Positions 1 to 13,516 of a DNA stretch of 64,000 nt are shown one piece after another. The stretch comes from Glossina fuscipes (Eukaryota > Arthropoda > Insecta > Diptera > Glossinidae), in contig NW_023998439.1 of NCBI RefSeq assembly GCF_014805625.2, positions 986,400 to 1,050,399 of the forward strand, written 5' to 3'. Position 1 is the stretch's first letter, and each line of letters starts with the position of its first letter. A model generated the notes under the pieces. That model searched no databases. It was not told the DNA's origin and was given only the letters and a program-made list of their open reading frames with translations. The position numbers and the translations under genes are program-made.

Positions 1-1526
1 AAAACCAAAGTGCTTTCAATTACATTTTATACCAATCGCTAACAAAACAAATGTATGCTCATTTTGTCAGGTTGTTTGTAGACATAAAAATATTTTGAAA
101 ATGCTTCCTTATGGGGATGTTATTTATATATATATAAAGACTTTACATCAATAAATCTATTTTTGGAAATTAAACGAAGAAATCAATGCCGCCTCACAAA
201 TAATTATTCTTGGCAACCAATTCGACCTTTTCAAGGCTAAAAAAACATCTACATTATTTACCCTTCGCTAAGATAATTTCTACTTGCGTTGAATACAGCT
301 TGTTATGCTTATCAAAGATCGGAGAGGCACAATTTGATACACTTTCTTTCCGAGAACTTCAAGAACTTCTTCGCACGCATTTGACTTAATTCGTATCTAA
401 AATTCATTTTAAGGAGCACTTAAACTTTTTGTCTACAGCACTGAAGTATCATTTCCTTAGAGGCCAGAAGCATCTATATCTATACGAAATCCTTCAAAAT
501 ATGCTTGCGTTGCATCAGCTTAAGAATTCGCCAACAACTCGAAATTTTTAGTATAGAAAGGTAAACAAAGTTTTTTCTTTCAAAGATTCCTAGATGAGTC
601 TTAAAACGAGTGGTGACCGACTAACGCAGATCTTATAACGACTTTAAGTGGGAAAATTGAAATTTCTTTTTCAAAATCATTAATTAAACAATGCATAAAT
701 TCTTAATCAATTTAATTAATTCATGTGTCCATTTTTCCGACCGTCCGTCCAAAATTTATTTCTTAAGGGGGCAAAAAGTTATGCTCGCTTAATATAAATA
801 GGAATAGAGGCAAGATTAGTAATACGAAAGGAAGATGAGCATCAGTTAAATGAGACGATAACTAATAAAAAAAAGAGTTTTGCAATTTTCGAGACGAAAG
901 ATATCCAAGATTCGATTCAAAACGTATATTCATTTTCAAGTTTCTTTTTTTTTTTTGTTGTTGTTGTTGTTGTTGTATTATAAACATCAGTGATGCTTAG
1001 GATTTACTTCGCTTTCTATGAATTTTTCGCTTTCGACTAAAGAACTTGACAGTTTATTGACTTGTTTGCGTGTTATGAGGTGTTAGACTTGAAAGAACTC
1101 AATCTCTGTCTCTTTCTCTCTTGCCATTTCGTTCAACATTCATGCATACATCAGAGATATAATACATGCATGAATGTGTTACGGAACAAGTATAAAAACA
1201 TACACGCATACATATAAATGATAATTCCTAAAAAAATGCATATGTATACAAGTACCGGAATTACGTGCTTCTTAACAACGACGAAAGCATCATCCACGCA
1301 CTTCACAACCAGCATAAAATCGCTCTTGCTGTACGCATGCAGATATGATGAATATGCGGATGTGCTTGCTTCGTTTTTCTATTATTTTTGCATCTAAGGA
1401 AATGTGTAGAAAAAAAAAAGAAAAACAAAAACAAAACAAAGGTATCTTTTATGTGTAGTAAATACTTTTACTATACAACTTTTCTTCTGTATAAATTTGG
1501 TTAAAGTAAAAAGTTTATATATATAT

Positions 1527-1626
1527 NNNNNNNNNNNNNNNNNNNNNNNNNNNNNNNNNNNNNNNNNNNNNNNNNNNNNNNNNNNNNNNNNNNNNNNNNN
1601 NNNNNNNNNNNNNNNNNNNNNNNNNN
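1527..1626. other. Assembly gap (100 N) in a TA/TATG microsatellite
   Basis: Exactly 100 N, a usual placeholder for a gap of unknown size. The left flank ends in TATATATAT and the right flank begins with TATG repeats, so the gap falls inside a microsatellite. Frames that run through it are artefacts. Confidence 0.97.
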
Positions 1627-3104
1627 TATGTATGTATGTATGTATATATGTATGCATGTATGTATGTATTGCGTATGGGATAAGAAAACTTAGCATGTGA
1701 TGTGTAGAAATTTAATGACAGCATAATTTTGTGTTGTTCCCTTTTTTCTTATCTTCTCGTTTTTATATATTAAAGAGATTTATGACACCGTTCTTTTCTA
1801 CGCAAATATTTATGTATCTTTGAATTAACGGATTATGTTCTTCTTCTGTTTTCCTTCTTAACTATAAATTTGATTTTTACCTTAAAACCTTATTACTTGT
1901 TTATATATATATATATATATGCATTTTACGTCAGCAAGTCGTGTTATCATGTTTCGCATATAAATAAATATATTATGATGCATGAGCTGAGAAATTTTTT
2001 TTTAATTTTATAGTATTAGTTAACAACTGTGCAAAGTTAAAAACTTTACCATTTTTATATGTAGCCATTGCCGTAAACTAGTTAATCTACTTTTCCAACT
2101 ATTATCATTAAATAATTTATTATACATAGGATGGTTTTAAGCAAAACTGACCCTATCTCCTAGTTACCTAACCTCAACTATCTGCCGTTTAGCTACGCTA
2201 AACAAAATATAAAAAGACTTTAGAAAAATATCTCATCTTTATAATTCTCCTCTTTACACTTCTCATCCTTAAAACGAAAGAAATAAATAATAAAAAAAAA
2301 AAAAAAAAGTCTTAAAGTTATAGTGTTTGTCTCCCTTAAAAAACGGCAAAATCATTAAATTTATTTCAAAAAAATAAAAAAAAAAGTAACAAACTTCTAT
2401 TCGCCTTGGGGTGGATCATTTGAAATCCATCAACTTTATTATCATATTTAAAACAGAAAATGAAGTGAAAAAAAAAAAAAAAAAAATTATCCATGCCGGG
2501 GGGTCAAATATTGACTTTCCATCACTTTAAGCAAACATGCACCATAAGTAAAGTTTTTCATTAATTGTAGATATATATTTTTTAATCGCCTTCACTTAAA
2601 CGGCGGTAATATATAATATGTCTTGCGAAAAATGGAAAATTTTAAAAATTTTTTTGAAAACCTTAATAATTACTTAAAAGCCTCGTTCATATCTGGATCA
2701 AGAGCATCGATGTAGGAAAAAATTTTCGCCCTTCATCTAACTTTCTGCAGACGGGGGGACAGATGGGGACATTCAAAACCAATAGACATGTAAACATATA
2801 TCTCTAATAATCTTAAGATTAAATACATATTCATATTTCATCCATTTTTTTTGAATTTATGCTATATTCATAAGCGTACTATATATATATTTAGGGAAAA
2901 TGAATTCACATCAAATTTTTACTTAATGAAGATGGTGATTAAGACAAATTTTTACACCCAAACTTTGTGAGGGCATCGTTGGAAAATTTATGGCAATGCA
3001 ATATTAACGAAATTGCTTTTCAAAGTTTCGATTTTTATTTTTACCTACAACTAAACGATAGTACATTCACTTTGTCGAAACGTTTGCATTATCCAGAAGA
3101 AATT

Positions 3105-3330
3105 TTTAATGACCCGACAAGATATATATATCCTTGATCAATATCGAATTTTGAACTAAATTTAACATGTCCGTCTGTCAGGTGCCTCAATGTGGCAAAT
3201 TTACATCTGTCTCCTGCAAATGATGCTATTCGCTTTGGCAGAAGCTTGGAAGTTCTTCTACGCAGTAAGCTATTGAAAATTGGCCGAAGGACATGCCCGT
3301 AATACAACATAAACTGGCGACACGTTTGTT
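3105..3330 (+). repeat. Dispersed repeat remnant with GTCCGTCTGTC core
   Basis: A TATATCC-TTGATCAATATCGA stretch is followed by ACATGTCCGTCTGTCAGG. This is the layout of a dispersed fly repeat in which a start-of-repeat TATA block precedes tandem GTCYGTCTGTC units. Similar cores recur elsewhere in the window. The copy is decayed and its ends are uncertain. Confidence 0.45.
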
Positions 3331-5238
3331 TTCACTAGCGAAAGAACTTTCCATTATTATTACTATTAAAAGTCATTTAGTGAGTGAAATAAATTTGAAG
3401 GCTAAAGTCTTAAAGCGCTAGCAGTTAAGGCTACCGGCTCTATTGAAAACCTTAGCCACGACCGCTAAATTGCTAGGCGAAATTTTTTGTTTATTGACCC
3501 CTCGGATGGCTACCTCTATCCCAAAGTAGATATAGAGTTAGGTCCGCTTATATTCTGTGGATGATACTGTCTGCATAAAAATGAAAATACCGACAACGCT
3601 CGTCCAATAATACGAAGCATCGACACTTAAGATTTTTTCATGCTTCCTTTTTTTTTTTTTTTAAGGTGGCGTGGGCATAAAACTTTCGTCCAAAGCAGAA
3701 TAATTTGTTCACTTATTTATTTTGTTGTTGTTTTAGTTTTAGTTGTAAATCTTCGGTTTCTTAACCCTTTGCTACATTTGCCAGCGTTTCGATTTAATTG
3801 TTGCGAAGTAAGGGCTGTAAACAATTGGCATAGCAGCAAACCGGTGGATGAAGGCACATTTGCCTAGAATCTCAACGTACATACAACCAATACAAACATT
3901 AAAAAACAATTGTTGCAAATAAAAAGCAAAAATTACTATATAGCGACTCGACAGGAATTGATTTATTCGACAAGAGATCCTTTAAATCATGTTTACCTAT
4001 AATAAGCATCAGCGATCATCATCGATTTGTAAAAGAATTTGAAAATGACCCAGTCCGGTAAAAGGGCACGTCTATAGCTTCAACACGCCAATGCCATGTT
4101 TGCTTTTGGTGTTTTTTTTTTTTGCTTGTTACTCATAAACATTTCCACTTCAATTATGAGGATAGACAAAAATCGACCGCGCCCACTCAGTACTATGGTG
4201 TACGAAAATTTAATTTTTTTTTTCCTATTTTTTTTAGTCATTTTTACGATAATGTTGAAGGCTATTAAAGATTCGTTCAAGACCGAATACAATCTTCTTG
4301 CTTGTTTAATTTTTTTTAATTTGTTTTTTACCGTTTTAATTTTATTAAAACAAAAAGTTCATAAAGCTTTTAGACTGTATCCGAATATCATTGGAAATCA
4401 TAAAGTATGTAAGACATTAAGATAAAGTGGAGCACCTTGAATTACATTCCACGCAAAGCTTTTGGGTTTCTTCGTTTATCAATTAACTAAAAGCATACAA
4501 TTAAAATTTCTTTTAAAGCCACTTAACATGCGAAGAAAAATAATAAATATTTATAAAGCGTACGTGTATCATGATACATAGTTTAATTGTCATACCAAGA
4601 TAATTTGTGTGAAAAAATACACATGAGACAACAACCACCCGTGACGTTTGCATGAATAAATTTTATATGCTTTATGCATTTAAGTATGTGTCTGTAAGTA
4701 GATGTGTGTACATAGCACAATGACACTTGAACTCTAAGGCCTCGGAAAGAAACAACGGAAGGTTTGACCAAAAGAAATCACACAAAATCTTACCATTTGG
4801 CGAATATGTACAAAAATTAATGACCAACAATAACATAAACGAGATTATTTAGTCATGATATTCTTTAAGAAACAAATATCAAATAAAAGGAGAGAAATAA
4901 GTAGGGCAGCTTACAACGAAATATATTTACCCGTTGGGTTAATAGGTTTTGAAAGTAGGTTAAGTTTGTTGCATAAATTTTAGTAGAGAGCTTATTGCAC
5001 TTATTCCTCTTGGCTACGCGTGGAAATAACTTCAATGTCAGTTCTTCTCAATTGTTATCACAAACAATGCTTTAAGAGTGAATCAGAAAACATTCGGCTC
5101 TGATCGAGTCCTTTCATTCCCACCATTAACTTGCCTTTAATACTCATTTGAGTTTAACCTTACAAACGTGATAAGAAAATTTTTCGGGATTAAGTTTGTT
5201 CTTGCAGAGCAATAATCCTCTGCTCGCGCTAATAAAGA

Positions 5239-5242
<4 letters not shown>

Positions 5243-5278
<36 letters not shown>
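5243..5278. repeat. (TA)n microsatellite
   Basis: About 18 uninterrupted TA units. Confidence 0.97.
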
Positions 5279-5280
<2 letters not shown>

Positions 5281-6759
5281 CTGTTCGATGCGTGTTAAAT
5301 GACAGTTTTCATAGCCGTGGATATAAGTAAAAAAAAGATATCTTTGTCCGAGAATATGCTTTACATTTTGGAGTTTTTTCCTTACTTTTAATCCTTTTTT
5401 TGTATGGATGTGGGGAAGAAAAAGAAATCATATCTGTAGTAAAACTTTTCAAGTCCAAACGATATTTTTGTTTCAACAAGAGACAATCGTTGTGATGAAC
5501 CGAACGAAAATCATTTTATTCCGTTGTTTTGAAAATAAGAAAAGTTGCGCCACTTAAAGCGCTTCAAATGATACGATATGATAGGAGTTTCCTTTTCTTT
5601 TTTTATTAGAGACAACCACTCTGTGCCCGAAACTATTGATTGACGGTATTACTGACTAAATATGCAAACTCATAAAGAGAAGTCTCCTTCCTCTTTATTA
5701 TTTCCGACTTAGGCAAAGCTATTATTGCACATTTTCTAAGCGTTTATATAGGCCAGCTATTAAACGTATATATTATGAAAAGAAAAGAAGAAATTATCGT
5801 TTATGATATATTCATGTTAACCGCATTGTCTAACTCAAATGATAAAAGTTTTCATATCTTTTAGGTTGAAATTTAAATTAATTACCGCGACAGGTTTTAA
5901 AGATTTTGAAATTTATAGAAAGTATTCAAGTTTCTCTTTATGTTTATTATGATTTTAGAATTTCCAAGAAGCAACGGACAGAATAAATTTTACTTAACTT
6001 GGACATTTGACCTCCGATATATAATAATATTATATATGAAACGGTACAATAAAACTAACACACCCACAACTTCCGATTTAGTAAAAAAAAAAAAAACGTG
6101 ATAATACCCACTCAAGGTAAGTTCCCACCGCTCCCATAAATATCAACTTAATAAAAATAAAAAAAATTTATATATATATATCTATATATATATATATATA
6201 TATATTTAGTAGTAATAAAATAGAAATAATAATAACAAAAAAAATAAATAAAAAAATCAGAGCAATGCCAGAGTCTAAAGTAATTTAAAAATAATTTAAT
6301 TCATGCTAAAACAATTGTTGGCATTCAAACATAAAACAATCAACAAACAGAGAAACACTTGAAAAACATTCCACACCGGCCAGACGGAATGCAAAATGTG
6401 GGAAAATGAAATATAAAACTTACATAAATACTAGCATTTACTTAAGTTTAACGTATATAGAGAGAACAAAATGTTGAAAGAAATGAAACAACATTAAACA
6501 AGTAAACAGTCTGCACGTTAAGCGCCTACGATAGCCATCATCTTTACCTTTTGATCACACAAATAACTTTACTTCACTTTAACTAAAATAAAAGTTTTCA
6601 TTTAATTGTGGGCGCGTTCAAAAGTTCATCACACCTTCACCATAAATTCGAAGTCGACCATTTCTACAGGTTATGTTTTTCAACAAAACATTTTTCTTCA
6701 AAATTTTCATTTCATCTAAAGTTTTAATCACTAATAGGATCGCTTCCAATCTTAAACTT

Positions 6760-6880
6760 GATTTGGGTAAAGTGGACCGGAAATAAGCGTTATGTGATTA
6801 CGATATTTTGTCTTAACTTCGAGACCTACAGACTGACGGACAGACAGACAGGTATAAATCAACTCACAACCGTAAGCTAG
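6760..6880 (-). repeat. Dispersed repeat remnant with GACAGACAGAC core
   Basis: GACTGACGGACAGACAGACAGG near 6833-6852 is the reverse-complement core of the same repeat family, preceded by a diverged flank. Ends are uncertain. Confidence 0.4.
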
Positions 6881-7624
6881 CAGATGGATTGGTTTGTTCT
6901 TTTAAATCTTGAGATGATTTTATCGCCTTAGGTTAGGTAGACTTTCAACCGCTACGAGAGTTTCTAAGTTTCCGATGAATTTCCCGATATTTTAATTGAT
7001 CAGATTTACTTGCGATAGGCTCCGTCTAAAGCAATTAAAATCATAAAAATTTCATATTACACTTTTTTTGTCATCTCCAACTCCATTGCACTTTCCTTTT
7101 AGCTGCACTCCAACGCTTTCGCAAACCAAATATGATAGCAAACGAAATAAACCTAAATCCTTGAAAGATGTTTATACCGGCGAGTTAATAACTTAACAAT
7201 AAAACTTACTTCAGAAAACAAATTGAAATTAAATATTTTTTTTTTCTTTGTTTTTTATTTATATTTGCTAATCTCATCTTATGTTTTATTTTTTTTTTTA
7301 ATAATTTTTCTGTATTTTCTCTCTCCCTTATTATGGAAATGTTTTAGTATTTATTTTTTTTTTTATTTTTTTATTGTGAGTGTATTAAATAATAGGTTGA
7401 ATGACCTACTCATTGCCTGTTGGCAAAAAAAGAAAATAAAAAAAAAAATAACAAAGTGCACTAAAACCTTATTGTGAGAAGAAATTGTTTTAGATTTTTT
7501 TTTTTTTTTTTTCTTGTTTTGCTGTTGTTTTTGCTTGTTTGTTTTTAAACACAATGGTCATAATTATGCTAAATGCGTAGAAACGCACAAATACAACACC
7601 ACCCTTACTAACTTTTACTACGTT

Positions 7625-7626
<2 letters not shown>

Positions 7627-7658
<32 letters not shown>
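7627..7658 (+). repeat. Poly-T homopolymer run
   Basis: A run of about 32 T in noncoding DNA. It could be the poly-A tail of a minus-strand retroposed sequence, but no recognisable body adjoins it. Confidence 0.9.
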
Positions 7659-7660
<2 letters not shown>

Positions 7661-8529
7661 TTGATATATTCGTAGAATTAGTTATTACCAGATAGTTTAG
7701 CACACACGTTTACATATATCCATGCATGCAAACGTAAAAGTTTTTTATGTTACAACGGTTCATAAAAGCTTACAAAAAAAAAAAAAAAAAAAAGAAAAGT
7801 AAATAAACATATTTGTAACGCATGAAAGATTTAGAAAAATATTTAATGTTATGCTATTACATATAATGGCATCCTTTCGTTATGTATTGAGAAATTTTCC
7901 ACTTTTTTATTATATAATTAAAGGCATTAAACTTTAAAGGAACTTGTTGTTATCAATACACGCATGAGTATGTAATTAAAAAACGTTTATTTTAAAACTC
8001 GCCTTGTCAGAAAACGTATTTCAATTGTATCGTATAATCAAAGGGATATTTATCTTATACAATTATTTCGGAGAGTCGCATACGTTCGCACAATCTTCAT
8101 ATCATGCTTAGTGCAAGCGATGTAGACTATAAGAAAGTGCACAAAATTGAGTAACTAGAAAACTATTCATATGTACGGAGATGATGTGAACATGTGCAAT
8201 TACATGTCTTTCAATTTTTAACGCTACACTTACCGGCGACGGCTAGCATATGTAGCACACTACTTGTGTGGCTTGTAGACTTTACCAAGCCTAAGCATCG
8301 TTAAATGACATTCGGCATTTCCACGGGGAAGTATAACATTTCTGATCATAATCTTTTTCACAGGATTTTATCATTTGAGTGCAATTTGTCTTGTGTACAA
8401 TGACTCGAAAATTGTGCTTCAACGAAAAATAATTAAATAAAGTCGTAAAAATTGATCGCATGAAGAAGGATGTATCGATCAATCTACCTCCACTTTTAGC
8501 AATGAAAGATTATTGCTGGCTGGTATAAC

Positions 8530-9330
8530 GAGTTAAATCGTTGGGCGCCGTTCGCCCATCAACCGAAGTCATAAGAGGTTTTCCAAAATCAGTTGCTTTG
8601 GCAGGAAACATTGATGGAATGCAGAAACTAATAAAACAAGTTCGAGAAGTGACCTACTGTGCGATTGGTTCCACCATGACACATAAAACCTTTAGTCAGG
8701 CAAAACATTTGTTTTCGCTAGATCCCGCATTATGTGGATGATTGTGACTAACAAATGTTTAACAATTACAATGGCGGCACTTCAAAAGACGTAGACAAGA
8801 TCGTAACAGATGACGAATTGTAGATTTATGCGTATAAGCCGGAATTTAATAGTAATCGACTCAAGATGAACGAAAGTCAACAAAAGTTGTTTCCGGTCGA
8901 ATAACTTTAAAACAAAGAGCCCCCGTTTTTTTTTTTGAAAAACTAGTCACGTAGCAATAGCGCGTTTATAGGAACGTAAAACGATTAAATCTGAATGGTG
9001 TAGAACCGCGTCTTTGCAACAAATCTTTGGTGAAATAAAGAAATATGGAAAACGCTGCCGAGCTATTCATCAGCACGACAATGCATGCTCTTAAACACCT
9101 CTTCTAACGATCGTCTGTTTAAACGGTCACAAAACTGACTTAGTTGCTCATCTGTCGCACTGTCCTCATTTCATACTCAATGACTTTCTTTTGTAAGCAA
9201 ACGTCAAGAATAAATTGGATGGACAGCAATTTTTGGTCGACAAAAACCATGTGTTGACGGCGTCATCAACAGAACGGAGAAAATGAAAGAGAATGTTTCA
9301 ACAAACAATAAAACAAGTTTTAATGACAAG
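8530..9330 (+). mobile_element. Decayed mariner (Tc1/mariner) transposase relic
   Basis: Broken + strand frames carry mariner landmarks in order. The helix-turn-helix linker is at 8541-8680 (RPSTEV...IDGMQKLIKQVREVTY). A stretch near 8770-8840 reads FNNYNGG...DKIVTDDEL, a stop, then IYAYKPE, the counterpart of the catalytic G-D-E-x-W-I-Y motif. The second catalytic region is at about 9060-9090 (HQHDNACS, the counterpart of HHDNASSH). A final block near 9125-9185 reads LNGHKTDLVAHL. Several stops and frameshifts show that it is dead. Terminal inverted repeats were not located, so the ends are approximate. Confidence 0.82.
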
Positions 9331-12169
9331 TTTGTGCCCTTTGTATATCTATTTGTAACAAAATCAATTAATGGATTAGAAAGTCAGACAACCTCGAAAA
9401 AATTCCAACATTTCTTCAGATATTCATTGGTAGTTGAAGGGATAAATTTCTGAAAATCTATAAACCAAATGTTCGTTGCGATCATTATCATATTCAGTGG
9501 GGAAGTAGTTTGGATTGATTTATTAACCGATTAATTTTAGTTAATGTCCAATTTACTCTAAAGCATAACAATTTCTTCACCCAATGGCAAACACATTAGC
9601 AAATTCTATAATTATACAAGTTATGATATGATCTGCAAACGATACACCAATCCACAGTTACATGATTTTCCGTCTGCAAACTCATTCCAAGTGTGAATAA
9701 TTTGGCGTTAAATTTTCTTAGGCATGTGAATGATGCCCTCGAAACTGAAAATTTACTGGCTTTAATTCGGTTAGTGTATTCGTTTGCAACGGAAATGGCA
9801 CTGTTTAAATTCTCTTTGTTTCATAAATACATTAGCATAGAAATAATGTGACATACAATTAAGAAAATGATTGGGTCAAAAAAACCTAAGGTTTGTTTTT
9901 CTGTTAATTTACTCGAAATGCATCGAATGTATATAAGTAATCATGTACACAAGTACATTGTGTATACATATGAATAATCCAATTGCAATTATGTTTTCCT
10001 ATTTAGTTTGTGGCTAATTACATGCACGGCTGACATTGAAATCAGCTTAAGTTTATACAACACATGTATGTATACATATTATGTAAAGCAAGGTAAATGT
10101 CCAATAATCAGCTTAAACTTAATCTAACTTTGGGTGGTATTAAAGCCAACTAAAGCACATATAAAATTTATGCGATATTAGATACCAAAGTGTTTACGGT
10201 TAATTAAAATAGAAAATAAATTACTTTACGGTATATTTCGAAGCAAATAAACTGTTGACATTTCTTTTATCAAAAAAAAAAAAAATTAATTTAAAAAAAA
10301 TGCATCGAAATATTATTGATGGGAAGTTAGCTACCTCATCATGCATAGATCATATTTATGTCTTTGCTCAAAAGTGAACTTGGTTCGCATCTTTGCGGCG
10401 GGAATTGATAATTTGGCGGTAAAACAAAAAAAAAAAATAATAATAAAATTGAATAAAATTAGTCAATACAAACGTAATCAAGTTTATTGTTACAACTTAC
10501 CTTAAAGAGTATGTCTAAACTTGGAGATGAAGATTTTAACAAAGATTTTAAAAAATTCAATAATTTCACTTTTTTAAGCATCTCGTGAAGAATGGATGTC
10601 TGTGTGTACACACATATAAATAATACTGTAACGGTAATGAATGCTGAACATAGCAAAGAAATGAAGATTTGCTGATAGTTCTCAGCATCCTTTAAAACAA
10701 AGTAGAAAACTAAGGTAGCCTTACATCTGAGAAAGTTTTCATAGTTTGGTTTGAACACAACTCTCTTTCAGTGAATATATTAGAAAAGTACATGACAGTT
10801 AGTAGGGTAGATAAAGGTTTCACTTGTTTTATATGTTCGTGCTTGCTTCAATTATTGAATTTTAATAATAGTTTTTCTTCTACTTTGCGGGTGTAGGGTA
10901 CATGAAAGTTTCGCTTATTCTATATCTTCGCGTTTGTTTAAATTTTTGAATTGTGGTAATCCTCCTATAGGCTTTTTTTGTTCTTCGCACTAAATCGTTA
11001 CTCAGCAAAGATGTTTTACCAAAGACGCGAACCTCAATAAATGCGGGCTATCTTCATTTCAGTATAATATCATATATGAATGGCAATTAAGTGCCAGTTA
11101 ACTTAACCAGTCTTCTTCTTTTCTGTTATCTTGTTTTACTTTTTTTTTTTCTATAAGTTAAGTTACTCTTCGTGTATGTATAGTGGTCTGCCTGTGTGTT
11201 ATGTTTAGCCCTGCTAAATGTGCTTCCGATGTATGTTTCTAATTATCTGCCGCACCCATAGTTTATACGTAAACTTATATATAACTGTTATTACCGTAAA
11301 TGTCATGTGACATTTGTAGAACAAAATGCTTATGTGTCCTTCGCATGCCACGTACAGGATTGTTTTATTTTTCGCAAAAAAAAAACACTCGAACAATTGA
11401 AAATTAATCTTGAGGGAAAAGCAATTTTTTTTTCTTGTTTTATACGCTTTTATTAATATTGATATTTAATCTGTGCGAAAACATAATTCACATTTGATTT
11501 ATTTCTCGTCCGAATATATGATATACATTTTATTGTTATTATTTAATTAAAGTGGCACATTATTACTTAATTAAAATGATTTATTATTCATTTAGTGGAA
11601 AATATGTAGTAAAGTAAGAAATACAATTAAAAACTTCAGTAATGGGGTTCCATGATATGATCGATATCTTATTTCGTTGAAAACGCATTTATTATGCAAT
11701 AAAAATTTTTTTCTCGGCGCAACGACAATTTTTGACAAATGCTATTACGGTAACTTTTTCTTATTAAGACTTAAAATTAGATAGGTAAAGCATCCCAGGA
11801 AAGCGAATAGGGTCCTTAAGTCCTTAAGGTTTACGTAATAGAGCTAATAAATAAATAAACAGAAATACATAACAGTTCGTTAGTTGAACTAAAATTTCTT
11901 AATTAAGCATATTATTCGTAGATCCTATCATGTAAAGAATTGCCCCATATTAAGTGATCCTTACTATCCTCTTATATTTCATATTCTTTTCATAGATATC
12001 GCGAATTTTTGTCTTACAGTTAAGTTGTGCTCTATAAATAGTGTTGAAATTGGAGATAGCGAATCCATCGTAATATGTAGCATCGGAAATACTACCCCTG
12101 CCTTTTAAACATTTTCTTAAATGAGCTTATTAGGTCTAGCCATAAGCAACTTCGGTTTTTTCAGTAGAC
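9331..12169. other. Noncoding stretch between two mariner relics
   Basis: AT-rich sequence with no recognisable coding exon. It contains a diverged 91 bp tandem duplication at 10801-10982 and a minus-strand ORF of 99 codons at 10459-10758 that I do not recognise. Confidence 0.5.
10801..10982 (+). repeat. Diverged tandem duplication, 91 bp period
   Basis: The block starting AGTAGGGTAGATAAAGGTTT at 10801 is repeated from 10892 as TGTAGGGTACATGAAAGTTT. The two stay alignable through TTTATATGTTCGTGCTTG versus TCTATATCTTCGCGTTTG and TTGAATTTTAATAAT versus TTGAATTGTGGTAAT. Two copies with point differences and almost no length change. Confidence 0.75.
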
Positions 12170-13080
12170 ACTTGTGTTGCTTTCATTGAATAAAGAAGCT
12201 ACGTTAATTTCATTATGTATTCGCCCTTATTACGTACGACCTTCTTCCGTCTTCCTGCCAGTTCATCAATTCTCTCCTTGTAAAATATGGTTTGGACTGG
12301 AAAAAATTTGCGGCAACCTGATCGACTTGCTCTTCAGAATTGAAGATGTTTCCATTTAAAAAGTTTTGTAAGGAACAAAAAAGTAGGTAGTCTGTTTGGG
12401 CAGTGTACGGGGAGCGAGGCGGATGCGATAAAAACTCAGGAATTTTTGCTTTAGTTATAGTCGCGCATTGTCACGTAAAAGAATAAAGTTTTTGCGATTG
12501 GCGAGTGCAGGACGCTTTTCATGGACTTTTTCTTGCGCTCTCTGCAGCTGCGGGACGTATCCATCCGCAGTAATCGTTAAATTCGGTTTCAATAGCTCAT
12601 AATGAATTATGCCTCGACAATCCTGTCATAAGCACATGCTTACTTTCGGATCTGGTGGTGATGATTGATTCTTATCAAGCCACTGTGTTCGCGGTCATGT
12701 TTAAAAAAGTTTCGATTTCTATCCGTCGTCCTATTTATTGCATTCGCTCGACTTTTCTTAATTTCTCCAGGGGGAGTTTATTTTTGGGTATTCATATCTT
12801 TATTTTATGTTGGCCTTAAAAGGTCGTTGTCAATGTCGGAACGACGTCCCGTCCTCGATTCGCCTTTGAAGGTCGTTTCTCCAAAACGGAATTTTGCAAA
12901 CCAATTTCTAACTGCCCGATCAGTTGTCAGTCCTTCACAAGATTCGACCTCATGTTAAATCATAGTTTAAAAAAAGGTACATTTTACTTTTTTGGAATGC
13001 TACAAATAAAACCTATTCTAATTAATATAAAACATGGTCACGAAAAGAGATCTTAGGCTGTCAAAGAATGTGACCTCCAG
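12170..13080 (-). mobile_element. Decayed mariner transposase relic, minus strand
   Basis: Read on the minus strand, mariner motifs appear in the right order. WFAKFRFGETTFKGESRTGR then RSDIDNDLLR lies near 12930-12830; this is the paired-domain linker with the WF-KFR-G and SGRPS-ID-D pattern. A central stretch near 12630-12450 reads WDCRGIIHYELLKPN, ADGYVPQLQRAQEKVHEKRP, NRKNFILLRDNAR; the last is the second catalytic Asp region (HHDNARPH in intact copies). The C-terminus near 12340-12220 reads SEEQVDQVAANFF, SKPYFTRREL. Stops and frame changes interrupt it. It is a different mariner lineage from the copy at 8530. Confidence 0.82.
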
Positions 13081-13516
13081 GAGACTCTGATAGCGAATGG
13101 GTTAAGGCAAGAGCAATACGTTATGTTAATCCAATAGGAAATTTTTTAGGCAATAAAACCTTGATCAGCGTATTTGTTCCAAAGCATTGGTAGGAATTTG
13201 TAGTAATAAGAATGATTATCATGAGATGGATAAATATAGAATTTCGCTATGCACTGTGCGAATGCTATTCGCATAAAAAAAGCGAAAATAGATTACAGCG
13301 AAACTTTGGAGTACTAAAAAAAAACCGAGAGATTTAAAACTTTATTTTCACATATTTGAAAAAAATTCTTTTTTTTTTTGCCCTTTTCTGAATACGGCTT
13401 GTTTGTCTACTAGAAAAGAAAAAAAAAAAAACAAAAATATTTCATTTCATTTAATTGATAACAGACGGCTAATTCAAACAATTTTTTGTTTTCTCGCTTT
13501 TCTTGTTTAATTACAG
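13081..13516 (+). other. Noncoding stretch ending in a candidate 3' splice site
   Basis: AT-rich sequence without a recognisable gene. Its last 30 bases are pyrimidine-rich with a TAATTACAG end and look like the acceptor of the leader exon. Confidence 0.4.

Larger units (their letters stand above)
1..8529. other. Noncoding sequence upstream of the FERM gene
   Basis: AT-rich sequence with many poly-A and poly-T runs, a (TTG)n tract near 956-975, the first assembly gap, a (TA)n tract at 5243, another TA-rich tract near 6170-6206 and a poly-T run at 7627-7658. Dispersed-repeat remnants lie near 3105-3330 and 6760-6880. Open frames here are short and of low complexity (Phe/Lys-rich), and none resembles a known protein. 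It may be intergenic or a 5' intron of the FERM gene; nothing here decides which. Confidence 0.5.

Noticed and set aside
1394..1724. Open frames on both strands across the first N run
   Set aside because: They exist only because N is not a stop; the flanks are microsatellite.
6105..6130. AAG|GTAAGT at about 6116 as the donor of an upstream leader exon
   Set aside because: The donor is consensus, but no exon, promoter element or transcription start could be identified before it. One donor hexamer in 13 kb is expected by chance.
7223..7554. Phe/Lys-rich overlapping frames on both strands
   Set aside because: These come from poly-T and poly-A runs, with no signal of coding.
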